Shown here piece after piece: positions 23,901 to 38,000 of a stretch of 64,000 bases of DNA; position 1 is the first letter of the stretch, and the number at the start of each line of letters is the position of its first letter. The translations under genes were made by a program, and so were the position numbers. Origin of the DNA: Siphonodentalium dalli. Lineage: Eukaryota > Mollusca > Scaphopoda > Gadilida > Siphonodentaliidae. The DNA is taken from positions 30,884,342 to 30,948,341 of the forward strand of contig CP136069.1 of the NCBI GenBank assembly GCA_032622095.1, read 5' to 3'. Below the pieces are notes generated by a model. It saw nothing but the letters and a program-made list of their open reading frames with translations. It did not search any database and was not told where the DNA came from.

Positions 23901-26900
23901 AGAAGAAGTTAATTTCTCGCTGTTTCATGACTATATAAAGCAAATCAAGCAATAAATCCATACAATGATTTATTTGTCATGTAGGTGCTGGGTGGGGGGG
24001 GGGGGGAGATATCCTGACCTGGACATCTCCCCCCCCCACCCCAAACCCTGACTCAAAAAATTGTTCTCAGAAGAAGTTAATTTCTCGCTGTTTCATGACT
24101 ATATAAAGCAAAACAAGCGATAACACCATAAGATTATTTTTTTGTCATGTAGGTGCTGGATGGGGGGGGGAATATCCTGACCTGGACATTTCCCCCCCCC
24201 CCCACCCAAACCCTGACTCAAACAACTTGTTCTCAGAAGAAGTTAATTTCTCGCTGTTTCATGACTATATAAAGCAAAACGAGCGATAAAACCATAAAGA
24301 TTATTTTTTTGTCATGTAGGTGCTGGGTGGGGGGAAGATATCCTGACCTGGACATCTCCCCCCCCCCCCCACCCCAAACCCTGACTCAAATAACTTGTTC
24401 TCAGAAGAAGTTAATTTCTCGCTGTTTCATGACTATATAAAGCAAAACGAGCGATAAAACCATAAAGATTATTTTTTTGTCATGTAGGTGCTGAGTGGGG
24501 GGGAAGATATCCTGACCTGGACATCTTCCCCCCCCCACCCCAAACCCTGACTCAAATAACTTGTTCTCAGAAGAAGTTAATTTCTCGCTGTTTCATGACT
24601 ATATAAAGCAAAACAAGCGATAAAACCATAAGATTATTTTTTTGTCATGTAGGTGCTGGGTGGGGGGAAGATATCCTGACCTGGACATCTCCCCCCCCCC
24701 CACCCCAAACCCTGACTCAAAAAAGTTGTTCTCAGAAGAAGTTAATTTCTCCCTGTTTCATGACTATATAAAGCAAAACGAGCGATAAAACCATAAAGAT
24801 TATTTTTTTGTCATGTAGGTGCTGGGTGGGGGGGGGGAAGATATCCTGACCTGGACATTTCCCCCCCCCCCCAAACCCTGACTCAAAAAACTTTTTCTCA
24901 GAAGAAGTTAATTTCTCGCTGTTTCATGACTATATAAAGCAAATCAAGCAATAATTCCATACAATGATTTATTTGTCATGTAGGTGCTGGGTGGGGGGGG
25001 GGAGATATCCTGACCTGGACATCTCCCCCCCCCCACCCCAAACCCTGACTCAAAAAATTGTTCTCAGAAGAAGTTAATTTCTCGCTGTTTCATGACTATA
25101 TAAAACAAAACAAGCGATAACACCATAAGATTATTTTTTTGTCATGTAGGTGCTGGATGGGGGGGGGGGAGATATCCTGACCTGGACATTTCCCCCCCCC
25201 CCACCCCAAACCCTGACTCAAACAACTTGTTCTCAGAAGAAGTTAATTTCTCGCTGTTTCATGACTATATAAAGCAAAACGAGCGATAAAACCATAAAGA
25301 TTATTTTTTTGTCATGTAGGTGCTGGGTGGGGGGAAGATATCCTGACCTGGACATCTCCCCCCCCCCCCCCCCACCCCAAACCCTGACTCAAATAACTTG
25401 TTCTCAGAAGAAGTTAATTTCTCGCTGTTTCATGACTATATAAAGCAAAACGAGCGATAAAACCATAAAGATTATTTTTTTGTCATGTAGGTGCTGAGTG
25501 GGGGGGGGGGGGAGATATCCTGACCTGGACATCTCCCCCCCCCCACCCCAAACCCTGACTCAAATAACTTGTTCTCAGAAGAAGTTAATTTCTCGCTGTT
25601 TCTTGACTATATAAAGCAAAACAAGCGATAAAACCATAAGATTATTTTTTTGTCATGTAGGTGCTGGGTGGGGGGAAGATATCCTGACCTGGACATCTCC
25701 CCCCCCCCCCCCACCCCAAACCCTGACTCAAAAAAGTTGTTCTCAGAAGAAGTTAATTTCTCCCTGTTTCATGACTATATAAAGCAAAACGAGCGATAAA
25801 ACCATAAAGATTATTTTTTTGTCATGTAGGTGCTGGGTGGGGGGGGGGAAGATATCCTGACCTGGACATTTCCCCCCCCCCAAACCCTGACGCAAAAATT
25901 TTTTTCTCAGAAGAAGTTAATTTCTCGCTGTTTCATGACTATATAAAGCAAATCAAGCAATAAATCCATACAATGATTTATTTGTCATGTAGGTGCTGGG
26001 TGGGGGGGGGGGGAGATATCCTGACCTGGACATCTCCCCCCCCCCACCCCAAACCCTGACTCAAAAAATTGTTCTCTGAAGAAGTTAATTTCTCGCTGTT
26101 TCATGACTATATAAAGCAAAACGAGCGATAAAACCATAAGATTATTTTTTTGTCATGTAGGTGCTGAGTGGGGGGGAAGATATCCTGACCTGGACATCTT
26201 CCCCCCCACCCCAAACCCTGACTCAAACAACTTGTTCTCAGAAGAAGTTAATTTCTCGCTGTTTCATGACTATATAAAGCAAAACAAGCGATAAAACCAT
26301 AAGATTATTTTTTTGTCATGTAGGTGCTGGGTGGGGGGAAGATATCCTGACCTGGACATCTCCCCCCCCCCCCCACCCAAACCCTGACTCAAAAAACTTG
26401 TTTTCAGAAGAAGTTAATTTCTCGCTGTTTCATGACTATATAAAGCAAAACGAGCGATAAAACCATAAGATTATTTTTTTGTCATGTAGGTGCTGAGTGG
26501 GGGGGGGGAAGATATCCTGACCTGGACATTTCCCCCCCCCCCACCCAAACCCTGACTCAAAAAACTTGTTTTCAGAAGAAGTTAATTTCTCGCTGTTTCT
26601 TGACTATATAAAGCAAAACGAGCGATAAAACCATAAGATTATTTTTTTGTCATGTAGGTACTGGGTGGGGGGGGGGAAGATATCCTGACCTGGACATCTC
26701 ACCCCCCCCCACCCAAACCCTGACTCAAATAACTTGTTCTCAGAAGAAGTTAATTTCTCGCTGTTTCATGACTATATAAAGCAAAACAAGCAATAAAACC
26801 ATAAGATTATTTGTTTGTCATGTAGGTGTTGGGTGGGGGGGGGGGGAGATATCCTGACCTGGACATCTTCCCCCCCCCCACCCCAAACCCTGACTCAAAC

Positions 26901-28174
26901 AACTTGTTGTCAGAAGAAGTTAATTTCTCGCTGTTTCATGACTATATAAAGCAAAACGAGCGATAAAACCATAAGATTATTTTGTTGTCATGTAGGTGCT
27001 GGGTGGGGGTAAGATATCCTGACCTGGACATCTTCCCCCCCACCCAAACCCTGACTCAAACAACTTGTTCTCAGAAGTTAATTTCTCGCTGTTTCATGAC
27101 TATATAAAGCAAAACGAGCGATAAAACCATAAGATTATTTTTTGTCATGTAGGTGCTGGGTGGGGGGGGGGGAGATATCCTGACCTGGACATTTCCCCCC
27201 CCCCCCCCCCCCATCCAAACCCTGACTCAAACAACTTGTCAGAAGAAGTTAATTTCTCGCTGTTTCATGACTATATAAAGCAAAACGAGCGATAAAACCA
27301 TAAGATTATTTTTTTGTCATGTAGGTGCTGGGTGGGGGGGGGGAGATATCCTGACCTGGACATCTCCCCCCACCCCCCACCCCAAACCCTGACTCAAAAA
27401 AGTTGTTCTCAGAAGAAGTTTATTTCTCGCTGTTTCATGACTATATAAAGCAAAACGAGCGATAAAACCATAAGATTATTTTTTTGTCATGTAGGTGCTG
27501 GGTGGGGGGGGGGGAAGATATCCTAACCTGGACATCTCCCCCCCCCCAAACCCTGACTCAAAAAACTTTTTCTCAGAAGAAGTTAATTTCTCGCTGTTTC
27601 ATGAATATATAAGGCAAAACAAGCAATAAATCCATACAATGATTTATTTGTCATGTAGGTGCTGGGTGGGGGGGGGGGGGGGATATCCTGACCTGGACAT
27701 CTCCCCCCCCCCCCCCCCCACCCCAAACCCTGACTCAAACAACTTTCTCTTGGAGAAGCTAATTTCTCGCTGTTTCATTACTATATAAAGCAAAATAAGC
27801 GATAAAACCATAAGATTATTTTTTTGTCATGTAGGTGCTGGGTGGGGGGAAGATATCCTGACCTGGACATCTCCCCCCCCACCCCAAACCCTGACTCAAA
27901 AAAGTTGTTCTCAGAAGAAGTTAATTTCTCCCTGTTTCATGACTATATAAAGCAAAACGAGCGATAAAACCATAAGATTATTTTTTTGTCATGTAGGTGC
28001 TGTGTGGGGGGGGGGAGATATCCTGACCTGGACATCTTCCCCCCCCCCCCCAAACCCTGACTCAAACAACTTTCTCTTGGAGAAGCTAATTTCTCGCTGT
28101 TTCATTACTATATAAAGCAAAATAAGCGATAAAACCATAAGATGATTTTTTTGTCATGTAGGTGCGGGGTGGGG
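20985..28174 (-). repeat. Right satellite array, ~165-bp unit, about 43 copies, inverted
   Basis: The same unit as the left array, read on the minus strand. It carries variants not seen on the left: an inserted A in CCATAAAGATTATTT and the divergent type AAATCAAGCAATAAATCC. The divergent type appears near 21463, 22448, 23272, 23943, 24947, 25950 and 27617, so six-unit (~1-kb) higher-order blocks are frequent. The inner edge at 20985 is abrupt, unlike the gradual decay at the left inner edge. Confidence 0.95.
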
Positions 28175-28530
28175 GGGGGGGGGGTTGGAATATCCAAGCC
28201 TGGACGTTTGAAAGAAAAGAAAAAAATTGAATTAAAAAAAAAAAAAAATCTGGTCATTTCATGAACAGACAATCAAATTTGTGAAAAAAACTAATTTTGT
28301 CACTTTTTTTTTTTTAAATAAAAAAAAATTAATAATTTTTTTTTTTTAATCTCCAAAAACATTTTTCTGGCCATTTCAGAACCAAACAATATCATATGAG
28401 TGAAATTATTTTTTAGTCGTACATGGGGGGGAAGATATCCAGGGTGGGGGGGGGGGAGATATCCTAGGACATCTTCCCCCCCCCCCCCCCGGGGAAAAAC
28501 AAACACGAAGACGGTTCTATCTATTTATCA
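28175..28530 (-). repeat. Right non-tandem tip of the giant inverted repeat
   Basis: Inverted copy of 2723-3108, with the same order of landmarks. The junction next to AACAAACACGAAGACGG is a bare CCCCCGGGG boundary where the left tip has extra sequence. Confidence 0.75.
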
Positions 28531-28872
28531 AACGCATTATGGTATATAAGGATTAATATTGTTTTCAAAGATTTATGATGTCCATTGATAAGTATTTTCT
28601 TGTATCTATCAATATGTTGCATGCCCAACAAAAATATAATATTTGAAGTTTGAAAATTATTTGTACTTCAAAAGCTGCAGAGTAGGCTAAATGTCTCACA
28701 TGCAATTCCTGTTCTGACACAGAAAACACCTCATCATTACGTGAGTGGTGCACAAAAAACAGAACCAGTTTTGTAGTGATTTATACTTTCTTGACTTAAA
28801 CAAGTTTTCAATTCTGCATGGCTGTAAATGCTGAGCTTACTCAATCGACAGAAATCAGAAATTTCGTTTCAG
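28531..28872. other. Intron or upstream flank of the first visible cadherin exon
   Basis: 342 bp of unique AT-rich sequence between the end of the giant element and the acceptor TTTCGTTTCAG. An ATG at 28828 is in frame with the exon, but the strong acceptor and the mid-domain start of the protein favour an internal exon. Confidence 0.5.
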
Positions 28873-29068
28873 CCAATCACAATAACAAATCTTCCTGGCG
28901 CTGGTAACCTCATAGAATCTACCGTCACCACCAGCACTCTGATTATCATCGACACAGCAGACGACAATCGGGTGACCTATGTCGACACACGACCAACATG
29001 TGTAGTCGCCTCCACTCTTCCTCCCGGTGGACCATTTACTGTCTCACAGTATGCAATCTTCCCAACAA
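28873..29068 (+). CDS. Cadherin exon a (EC repeat, first half)
   Basis: Acceptor TTTCGTTTCAG|CCAATC and donor CAACAA|GTGAGT. It begins PITITNLPGAGNLIE, the usual entry to an EC repeat. Phase 0 in, phase 1 out. Confidence 0.8.
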
Positions 29069-32000
29069 GTGAGTGTTAGTTTCCAAACCTTGTTTTATGT
29101 TTTATGACAATATGATAAAGGGGATGTCGGATCTGAGCACTCAAAGTAGGGTACAAAAACACCACACCAGCTCCCTGGACTGGCAGAAAACAAACCAACA
29201 AGAGTTGACTGGTAAACAAAACAGGATATTTTGACTATTTGCAGGTCACCAAAAATGCAGAGCTATAGAATGGCAGAATATCCTGTCATTATGTTTACAC
29301 ACATGTTATAAGTATATAGCGTGTATGAGAACATTATACATAATACTTTGATACATTTTATGACCGACATGTGTATTCTTAAATATTTGCTACGAAATGT
29401 ATGTATAAAAATGTAATTGGCATGCTCTAAATGATACTAAATTGTCAGTTTCTGATTCGATCTTCAAGTATACATTGATCGTTGGAGTCAGATTCAATGA
29501 GAGAAGGTAGTTTAGTTCAGATATATTTAATATACATATGCCAATGTAATACTGAACTAGTCTCAGGATGTACATGTTATATTCAACTAGTGGTATATGA
29601 AAATTTATGTACAATGTATTTTTCGAAGTTTCTGCAATAAATTGGATGCCAGCTCGCATCATAATTACAGGACACATATTACATTTTAATAGTGTTATTA
29701 TTGTTCATAGAAGTGTCATTATATATCTTACTCCCACAGTATACAATATTAACAAAACGTAAGCATTACTTTTTAACTGCATGCAGAGCATTGATTAGTG
29801 CTTTCGTCAATGCTTTGCAAACACTATCCACATTCTAGAACCAATATATATACGCATATCATATTTAAAAAATAGTACGGATAATGACTAAGTGTAATGA
29901 TGATGATGTTCTGTCATTTTACAGAATAGCTGGTATAGTAGAAAACAAAAATCGACCGGCTAAACTTCTGTCAAAGCCAAGACATAAACGGGATCAAATT
30001 ATCAGTGATGCGATAAGATAAAATAGAGATAAATGTACACAACCAGGACCATCAAAAGTATAAACCAACAAAGACCACAAACGAATCGAAATGGGAACAC
30101 TTTACAGACTACGAACTGAACTAAAGAACAGAAAAAGAACTATAAAAAAACCCTTCCATTTGGAAGAAGGACAAATTGTAGAATGTTAAATTTAGTATTT
30201 GTGTTTTATTTTATTGTGACAACAAAAAAAGTTGAATATCCATGTAAATACGGGAACTAAGAGTCAGTCAAACTCTTTCCTAATAAATGATGATGATGAT
30301 GATATCTGTCCAGTAATTTGAGGACTTACATTTTCACTGTAACTGATTTTTCCATTAGTTGGGTAGCCTACGCTATTTCTTATTGGAGTCTTTGAAAACT
30401 GTTTGGACCAAATTGCTGCGTTTTCGCAGCAAATAGGGTTTTCTTTACATGTGTTAAATAGTCTGGTGATTTTGGGTGTAAAATTGCCTCTTCATATTTT
30501 ATTGAGGCACCAAGAGAGTATTATGTCCCATTGTGTGGTAACAAGTAAACATGTGGTTTCATGTTTGACATGGCCATGAACTCATAAGAGCGCCCCTAGG
30601 TAAGCAACTGAATTTTGGTCTTCCATTTAACTGCTACAAAACATTCACATCGTGTGAGATATTCCAGCTTGGAAATATGCATCAGAAATAAGAGATATTC
30701 ATATTTGACAATCATTATAATCGTTCTTTAAGTTTCGATAAAAATATGATGATCAGTGTATTTATGCTAACCGTTTCTTGTATAAATAATTTATTGACGA
30801 GCTGTTTCCTTGGGAAATATTCAGATAATAGGTTAAACAAAAGATCATATTTGAACTCAATATCTGAACAGTTCCCACCATATAATAAAAATCCTTCTGC
30901 ACTTGAACATCTTCCTGAAAACCCATATTGGCGAATAATTTCCATATATACTTTAATAATTGAATGGGATAATCTATTTAGAAAGGGTTACAATGCCCAA
31001 CTTGTGACTTTCAAGCATGATTATTCCCAACTATATCCCATGCAACCAGACCAAACACCCATGTTGCAAAAAATATATTTGCACCCCTGTCGCCATGATG
31101 TCAAGCTGGCCATATCAGCCATAATCCCTTCTAAAGAATATAAATAAAATATTTATTCTAGTCAATAATCGTCATATTATTTGGATAGTTATATTCGTGA
31201 GTAAACGTTAACGTTGTGTGGTATTCTGCTCATCTACCACACGTTTGCGTCATGTAGATAATGATTTGTTTATTATTGTCGTGGGCGATCGCCTGTATGA
31301 CATATCTGAGAACTAAAGGCATAATCGGTTATTTTGCCAAAAAATACAGAATCAAGTGACTTTCCCTACTACAAACCATCATCAATACAATTGAAATGTA
31401 AAAGTCCATAGATGCAGCCTACAACAGAGAATACCCACAGGTTTTGTTTGAATACCGAAATATCTCATGGGTGTCTGGAAAGAAATATCAAATTTTCACG
31501 GGTGACTATACAAGCAGCGAGTGAAAATACGATATTTTTTCCAGACAGGAATGAGATGTTTCAGGTATTTAAACAAAAAACTGTAGAAATTCGTTGTATT
31601 ATATGCACCTTATTAATTGCCAAAGTCACTTTTAATAGTACAACACATTGAACAATACTCGGAGATAAACAACTGGTTGACTCAAAGTGACAGTGAAATA
31701 ACGAAATCGTATCTCACTGTGGCTTCTAAGATATACATAGGATGATATATGTTTCGGAAAATGTCCGCTATTTTGAACCTTTCTATACTAAAGCATCATT
31801 GATGAGTAGTTATCCCTTAGAAAATTGTTCAGATAATAAGTTCAACAAACGCTTATTATCTAAACATTTCCATCAATAAATAGGGCTCTTTCTACACTTT
31901 TATTTATCTGTCGTCTGCATTTATCACCTTAAACCCCATTCAAATCGACAATAGACTATGCCAATGTCCACTTTTTAAATGATTGGGAGAATCCATTTAG

Positions 32001-35000
32001 TATAGAAAGGGTTAAGCATATAATAAAATAAGTTCCTTCTGTGACTCGATTGAACTTTTCTCATATGTATTTATATAACCAGACCATCATCGCTATATTC
32101 AGAATGCACTTGGCTGATTGCTGAAAGTCAATAATTTCAACAAAGATGAATTCGCCATGATAGCCTCTATAAAATTTGGCAAAATGTATGCCACTTGAAA
32201 GTAACTGGAAATTATTCTTCGGCAGTAGATAAATAGCTGAAATAAAACGTCCACACGAGAGTCAATATAACAAATATATATAACAATGTCAATAATGATT
32301 CAACAGTGATTCAACATAATATATGCCATACCCATCTGCTTTCAGGATTTGAACTCAAATACGATACGTCGTCGACTCTGAATGCCTTGCTGACTCCGAC
32401 CTACCGGATCAATGTACAATGTGAGGATGAACATAAATCCACAACCACCGGAACATACACACTCACTGTGGATAAAAATCAACTACCGACTGTTTCTAAC
32501 ACACCCGATGTCAGCGGTAATCATATTCGTAATGTTTATGCAATATTCATACCAAAGCTCAGGGAATAGTTCTGTCCACTCACTACATAATACTGGTCAG
32601 ACCACGTCCATCATGTACAGGATGTAAGATTATCAGGTCAGACCACGTCCATCATGTACAGGATGTAAGATTATCAGGTCAGACCACGTCCATCATGTAC
32701 AGGATGTAAGATTATCAGGTCAGACCACGTCCATCATGTACAGGATGTAAGATTATCAGGTCAGACCACGTCCATCATGTACATGATGTAAGATTATCAG
32801 GTCAGGCCACGTCCATCATGTACATGATGTAAGATTATCAGGTCAGACCACGTCCATCATGTACATGATGTAAGATTATCAGGTCAGACCACGTCCATCA
32901 TGTACAGAATGTAAGATTATCAGGTCAGACCACGTCCATCATGTACAGGATGTAAGATTATCAGGTCAGACCACGTCCATCATGTACAGGATGTAAGATT
33001 ATCAGGTCAGACCACATCCATCATGTACAGGATGTAAGATTATCAGGTCAGACCACGTCCATCATGTACAGGATGTAAGATTATCAGGTCAGACCACGTC
33101 CATCATGTACAGGATGTAAGATTATCAGGTCAGACCACGTCCATCATGTACAGGATGTAAGATTATCAGGTCAGACCACGTCCATCATGTACAGGATGTA
33201 AGATTATCAGGTCAGACCACGTCCATCATGTACAGGATGTAAGATTATCAGGTCAGACCACGTCCATCATGTACAGGATGTAAGATTATCAGGTCAGACC
33301 ACATCCATCATGTACAGGATGTAAGATTATCAGGTCAGACCACGTCCATCGTGTACAGGATGTAAGATTATCAGGTCAGACCACGTCCATCGTGTACAGG
33401 ATGTAAGATTATCAGGTCAGACCACGTCCATCGTGTACAGGATGTAAGATTATCAGGTCAGACCACGTCCATCATGTACAGGATGTAAGATTATCAGGTC
33501 AGACCACGCCCATCATGTACAGGATGTAAGATTATCACATTTTTTTTATTAAAGACTTTTGTCGGTTACAATTTATTCTACATTATTCTGAGAAAATAAC
33601 TAAGCTATACATATTCAGCTGAAAATTGGCGGATCCGACCATATTAGTAGGATATTATTGATTATCTTTGTCAACATCAGGGGTACATGGAAATTTAATA
33701 CCTTGATGTCGATTTTGAACCCGAGGCGTGGTCGAAGGGTACAAAACAAGACATCTAGTATTAAATACCCATGTACCCCACGATGTTGCCGATTTTGTCC
33801 CCACAACAATATCCATGCAGTCTCAATTTAAGTGATCTCTTCTTAGGTTCTCAGATGAATTCACACCGATAAAAATAATCAAGTAGGCAGCTGAAGGGGA
33901 TGTCAAACGTGACATGCTAAAGCAACGTAACGATTGGTGAAAACTGCCAGTTCAATGGTCATTCATATACCCCCGATGTTTCGCGCTAGTTCGCTTATAC
34001 CCCGCTGTCGATGGTAATGTGGGACATGGTGATTATAAGTGGTGTGTTGTAGCCAATCGGATTGCTAATTTCAACTGGAAGTGGGGATAATATCCGACAT
34101 AGTAGCACAATATAGTCCTACGAGGTTATCCAGAAGTAAATAAAACATTTTTTCTGAGCCATCTTGGTGTACACCTTCTGTTGAACCCCCATACAATTTC
34201 AACTTGTAGGAACTGTTCTCTTCAGTATGCCTACGTTTATTAAATCAGCTTCAATCAACTAGATATGTCAGAAATTAGACCAGAAAACGTGATTGGAAAC
34301 GACACATGTGGCATTTCCTATTCAAAACATTTTTGTGGATTTTCGTATTCCAAAAATAGTCATTAGCAGGTGATGGCAGTGGTCTGACCAGGATAGCGAG
34401 GGGAAATAACCCTAACTTTCAGTTTGTATTTATACAATGGAATTTAGTGTTTCAATATAACTTAAACAATGTTGTCGAAATTTCGTAACCAAATGTGTCT
34501 AATAAACATTTTACCAAAAAACATGTAGCTTATGTAATTAGTCACAATCACCATTTCTAATTTGATTTATTTGATTCGACCACCATGGCACATTATGAAC
34601 GTTTAGGTATGTGTTATATATACTAATCAGCTCCCATTTGTTTCTCAAAATTCTCAAAGTTTCTTTTCCAATTTTGTAAACCGCTCCGGGACCTTGCTCT
34701 CCGACTCAAAATTTATGCCAAGAGCACGAGGATCCAGGTGTCTGCACGTGAATGGGACCCTGACGACATTATATACCCCTTCTTTGATATGCTTTGCAGA
34801 CCCTCTCCTCTTGCTCTTGACATCCGTTCATTGTTTGCACCAACAATTATTATGTGGGTAAATTTATATGACAAATATATTTTAAGCTGTTATTCTTTTT
34901 GCTAAAACCTTCTTTGACAAACCAAAGGGCATATTGGTCCACCTGCCAGTTCATTACTCTGACTTGGTCTGTGATTCCAGTGTGCTTGGTGTGGGATTTA

Positions 35001-38000
35001 TTGCCCTGACAGTTTGCTACCTGGTCAGACATCCACCTACCTACGATTGTTACACATAAAAACAAGTTACATAATTTGAAAATTTGAGTTGACATTTTCA
35101 TTCAATTCCATCTAACAGGAAAGATATGCATGGACGTAGATGCCATGGCAACCAGCAAGTTCGGCATTGTTCTACCACTAGCTGTTGTAGACCCAGAAGG
35201 AGACAATGTTATATCGACGTTTACTCTGAAAAACTCATCAAGTCCATTCAGTTACAACACAGGTACGTCCAGCACAGTAAGTGCTATATTTACCATTGCA
35301 GCATACGTGTAATTGTCACATATTCATTTCACCATTACTGTTCTCTGCAACACCCTCGCATATATATCCTCTTTCTTTTATTTATCTCTCTCTGTCTCTC
35401 TCTCTCGCTCATTCTCTTCATTTACAAACCTAGCAAATTACTTTGGGGCTTTCAATCTTTATAAAAAAAACGAAACAATGATCAGACCATCACCAACTTT
35501 ATTACGCACTGTCTTTCTCAGGACGCTTAATGAGACGACGTGCATTTCTAATCCACAGGCATGTCGTACATATATGCAACCGCTGACCTAAAAAACGAGA
35601 GAACCCGTTTACATGAATTCACCCTGAAAATAACAGACAAGTGGAATCCGACGACATCAAACACATACGACCTCTGCGTCAGATTAAATGGTAGGTGATT
35701 AGATATTATCTGAGACTGCGCCAGATCAAACATACCTTATATACTACCATTGTGTGTGATTTAATGGTAGGTGATTATATATTCTGTGAGACTGCGACCA
35801 CATCAAAAACAAACGCTATATGTATACTAGCTCTATTTCAGATTAAATGATAGGTGATTAGATATTCTGATACCATAACCACATAAAACACATACGCTAT
35901 ATGTATACTAACTGTATCAGATTAAATGACAGGTGATTAGATATTCTGAGACTGCATCCACATTAAACACATACACTATATGTATACTGCCTCTGTGTCA
36001 GATTATTGTGATAGTGGGTTTAACCCTTTACAGTTTACATACTAAGTGGATTCTCCCACCCAGTTATGCAAGTTTATATTGGAATGGTTTATTATTGGAG
36101 TGTCACCAAGGAAAAATGAGTAGACGACTGTCACCACAGACATCCGAAAAAATAATACAAGTGCAAAAGGATTACTATTAATATAGTGGGAAATGTTCAG
36201 CTAGCAAGATTAACTATGATCCTTTTTTGAACTTATAATCTGAAGATTAACTAAGGGAACTACTCATCAATGTGCATTTAGTATATAAAGGGTTAAGTTA
36301 TAACGGTGTTCATATGTCTGTACTGTTGTTGTTGTTGTTGATATCCGCTTCCACATGTCAAAGCACTTCTCCTTTGGTATGGTGGTAAATTAAATGCTCC
36401 TTCAAATGAATAATATCCAGGAATATGGCATTTACGAATCGTCAGAATATGATACCGGATTTCAAGAGTTGTAGTAGGGCTTGCAAATAGGAAAATAAGT
36501 ATCTGGTTGATATAACTACCAGCATAGTTAAAGGTAGCATTACTGGTTTGGTGGATTTATTACTTTAAAAAGCTGTGAAAGTTCGCAATAAAGTAATACA
36601 TTTGTATGCATAACGTGATTTTCGTATTCAATGCAGGCAACGTATGTTTGGCTACAGGAAAATAGCCCGATTTCTCTTCCTTGAATTTTGTCATCTGGGC
36701 TTGCAAAATAATTTGTATGATAATTGTTTTCTATTTCAAATATTTCTCCGTTCTATCATATCTCTATTGGGTGGAAGAAGTTTAGTTTCTGACATTCGCT
36801 CTGTTATGTTCAACTTTTGGGTTGAAAATGGTGAATTTTAGACAACATTTTTTTAAATCAGATGTTTTCTGTGTGGAAACCAGGGGGTTATCTCCGTTAT
36901 TAAGAGTACGAATAAACCAAATTACAGACATTTTGTGTACGCCAACAACTGCTGTCTGAAATAAAAATAATTCACCGGACTTATGACAAGGATAATGACT
37001 CAGCGTAGATTTTGTACAGTACCCCCTCCTATGTTGGTCAAAATCTCTGGAAATTGTGTATTGCCACCTTATAACCGGAGGTGTGGTAAACCGCTACACA
37101 AGGCAGGACATTCATTTTAGATGGAATATTCTAGAATATTCAGTTTTCAAAAACCCGATATTTATATATTGACCAACCTTAAATCTGAACCCTGATTTCA
37201 TAGGAAATCTCAAACTCAATGCAGGGTTTTTCTCCCTTGGTGACTTGATAAGGCTGATGACACCTGCGATATTTTACATACATTTTTTTACTACCGCTAT
37301 CTTAATATATACTAAGCAGTCACACATTGTCTAACAAATTTTGTGTAATATCGTACATTAAATTTGGAGATTCCCACTAGAACCAAAGAAATAGTTCGTT
37401 CAAGTGTAGTGCTTTGGTTCTCCGGCTATTTTGTCAACACTAATGTCTAAACGCACATGGACAACAACATGCATATACATGGCAATCTTCACTCAAATCA
37501 AACACAAGAATTTAATCAGCGGCTGCATTAATAGCATGCGAAAGTCATCAACAAGTCTTACTGGTCTAAATCTCCATTCGGTCAATATATTTTTATTTAG
37601 GGAATTATTCTCAAAGCACATACAACATTTTAATTTGTGGGGATCGAGTTCGCCATTTTTGCTGGAAATAACCGCGCTAAATATAGAAAACAACAGACTG
37701 CTGCCTAGACGGTGGCAGGGTCAGAAAGGAAGTGTTACTAGTGCGCTCTTGTAGAGATCACATAAATCTTAATGTTAGGATCTTAATGTTATATTTCTAA
37801 AGTTCAATGCCAATCGCAACAACACATTTCATATTTACATACATCGGAATTACAACCAACCAACCCATTTTGTAGAATATTGCCTATATTCAGCTCAACC
37901 TCTCGGTGCTTCTGTATCGTTCTCTCGGTGTGACTCCATCTTTAACACTTTCGTTTACGCGTACTTTATTAGGAAATATTCAAATAATAAGTTCAACAAA

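Larger units (their letters stand above)
2723..28530 (-). mobile_element. Giant Ginger-like DNA transposon with satellite-filled terminal inverted repeats
   Basis: The left tip (2723-3108) and the right tip (28175-28530) are inverted copies. Both carry AGAACCGTCTTCGTGTTTG, then GGATATCTTCCCCCC, then CATGTACGACTAAAAAATAA, then GTTTGGTTCTGAAATGGCC. Inside each tip lies a ~7-kb tandem array of the same ~165-bp unit, again in opposite orientation. The only intact gene between the arrays is a minus-strand integrase-Ulp1 gene of the Ginger/KRBA2-like kind. A mobile element is the simplest explanation. The outermost bases match imperfectly (AATAGATATAGAACCG on the left, AATAGATAGAACCG on the right strand) and I could not identify a target-site duplication. 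The limits are therefore good to perhaps 10 bp. The alternative is an inverted segmental duplication of satellite around a domesticated integrase gene. Confidence 0.65.

Noticed and set aside
2723-28530. Polinton/Maverick element
   Set aside because: Size and integrase would fit, but no DNA polymerase B, packaging ATPase or capsid gene is visible in the interior.
29925-30020. Open stretch after TTTTACAG reading AGIVENKNRPAKLL
   Set aside because: It reaches a stop without a donor, shows no cadherin similarity, and exons a and b already join in phase.
37431-37754. 107-codon plus-strand frame
   Set aside because: No recognisable domain, splice context or neighbour relation; expected by chance in a long intron.
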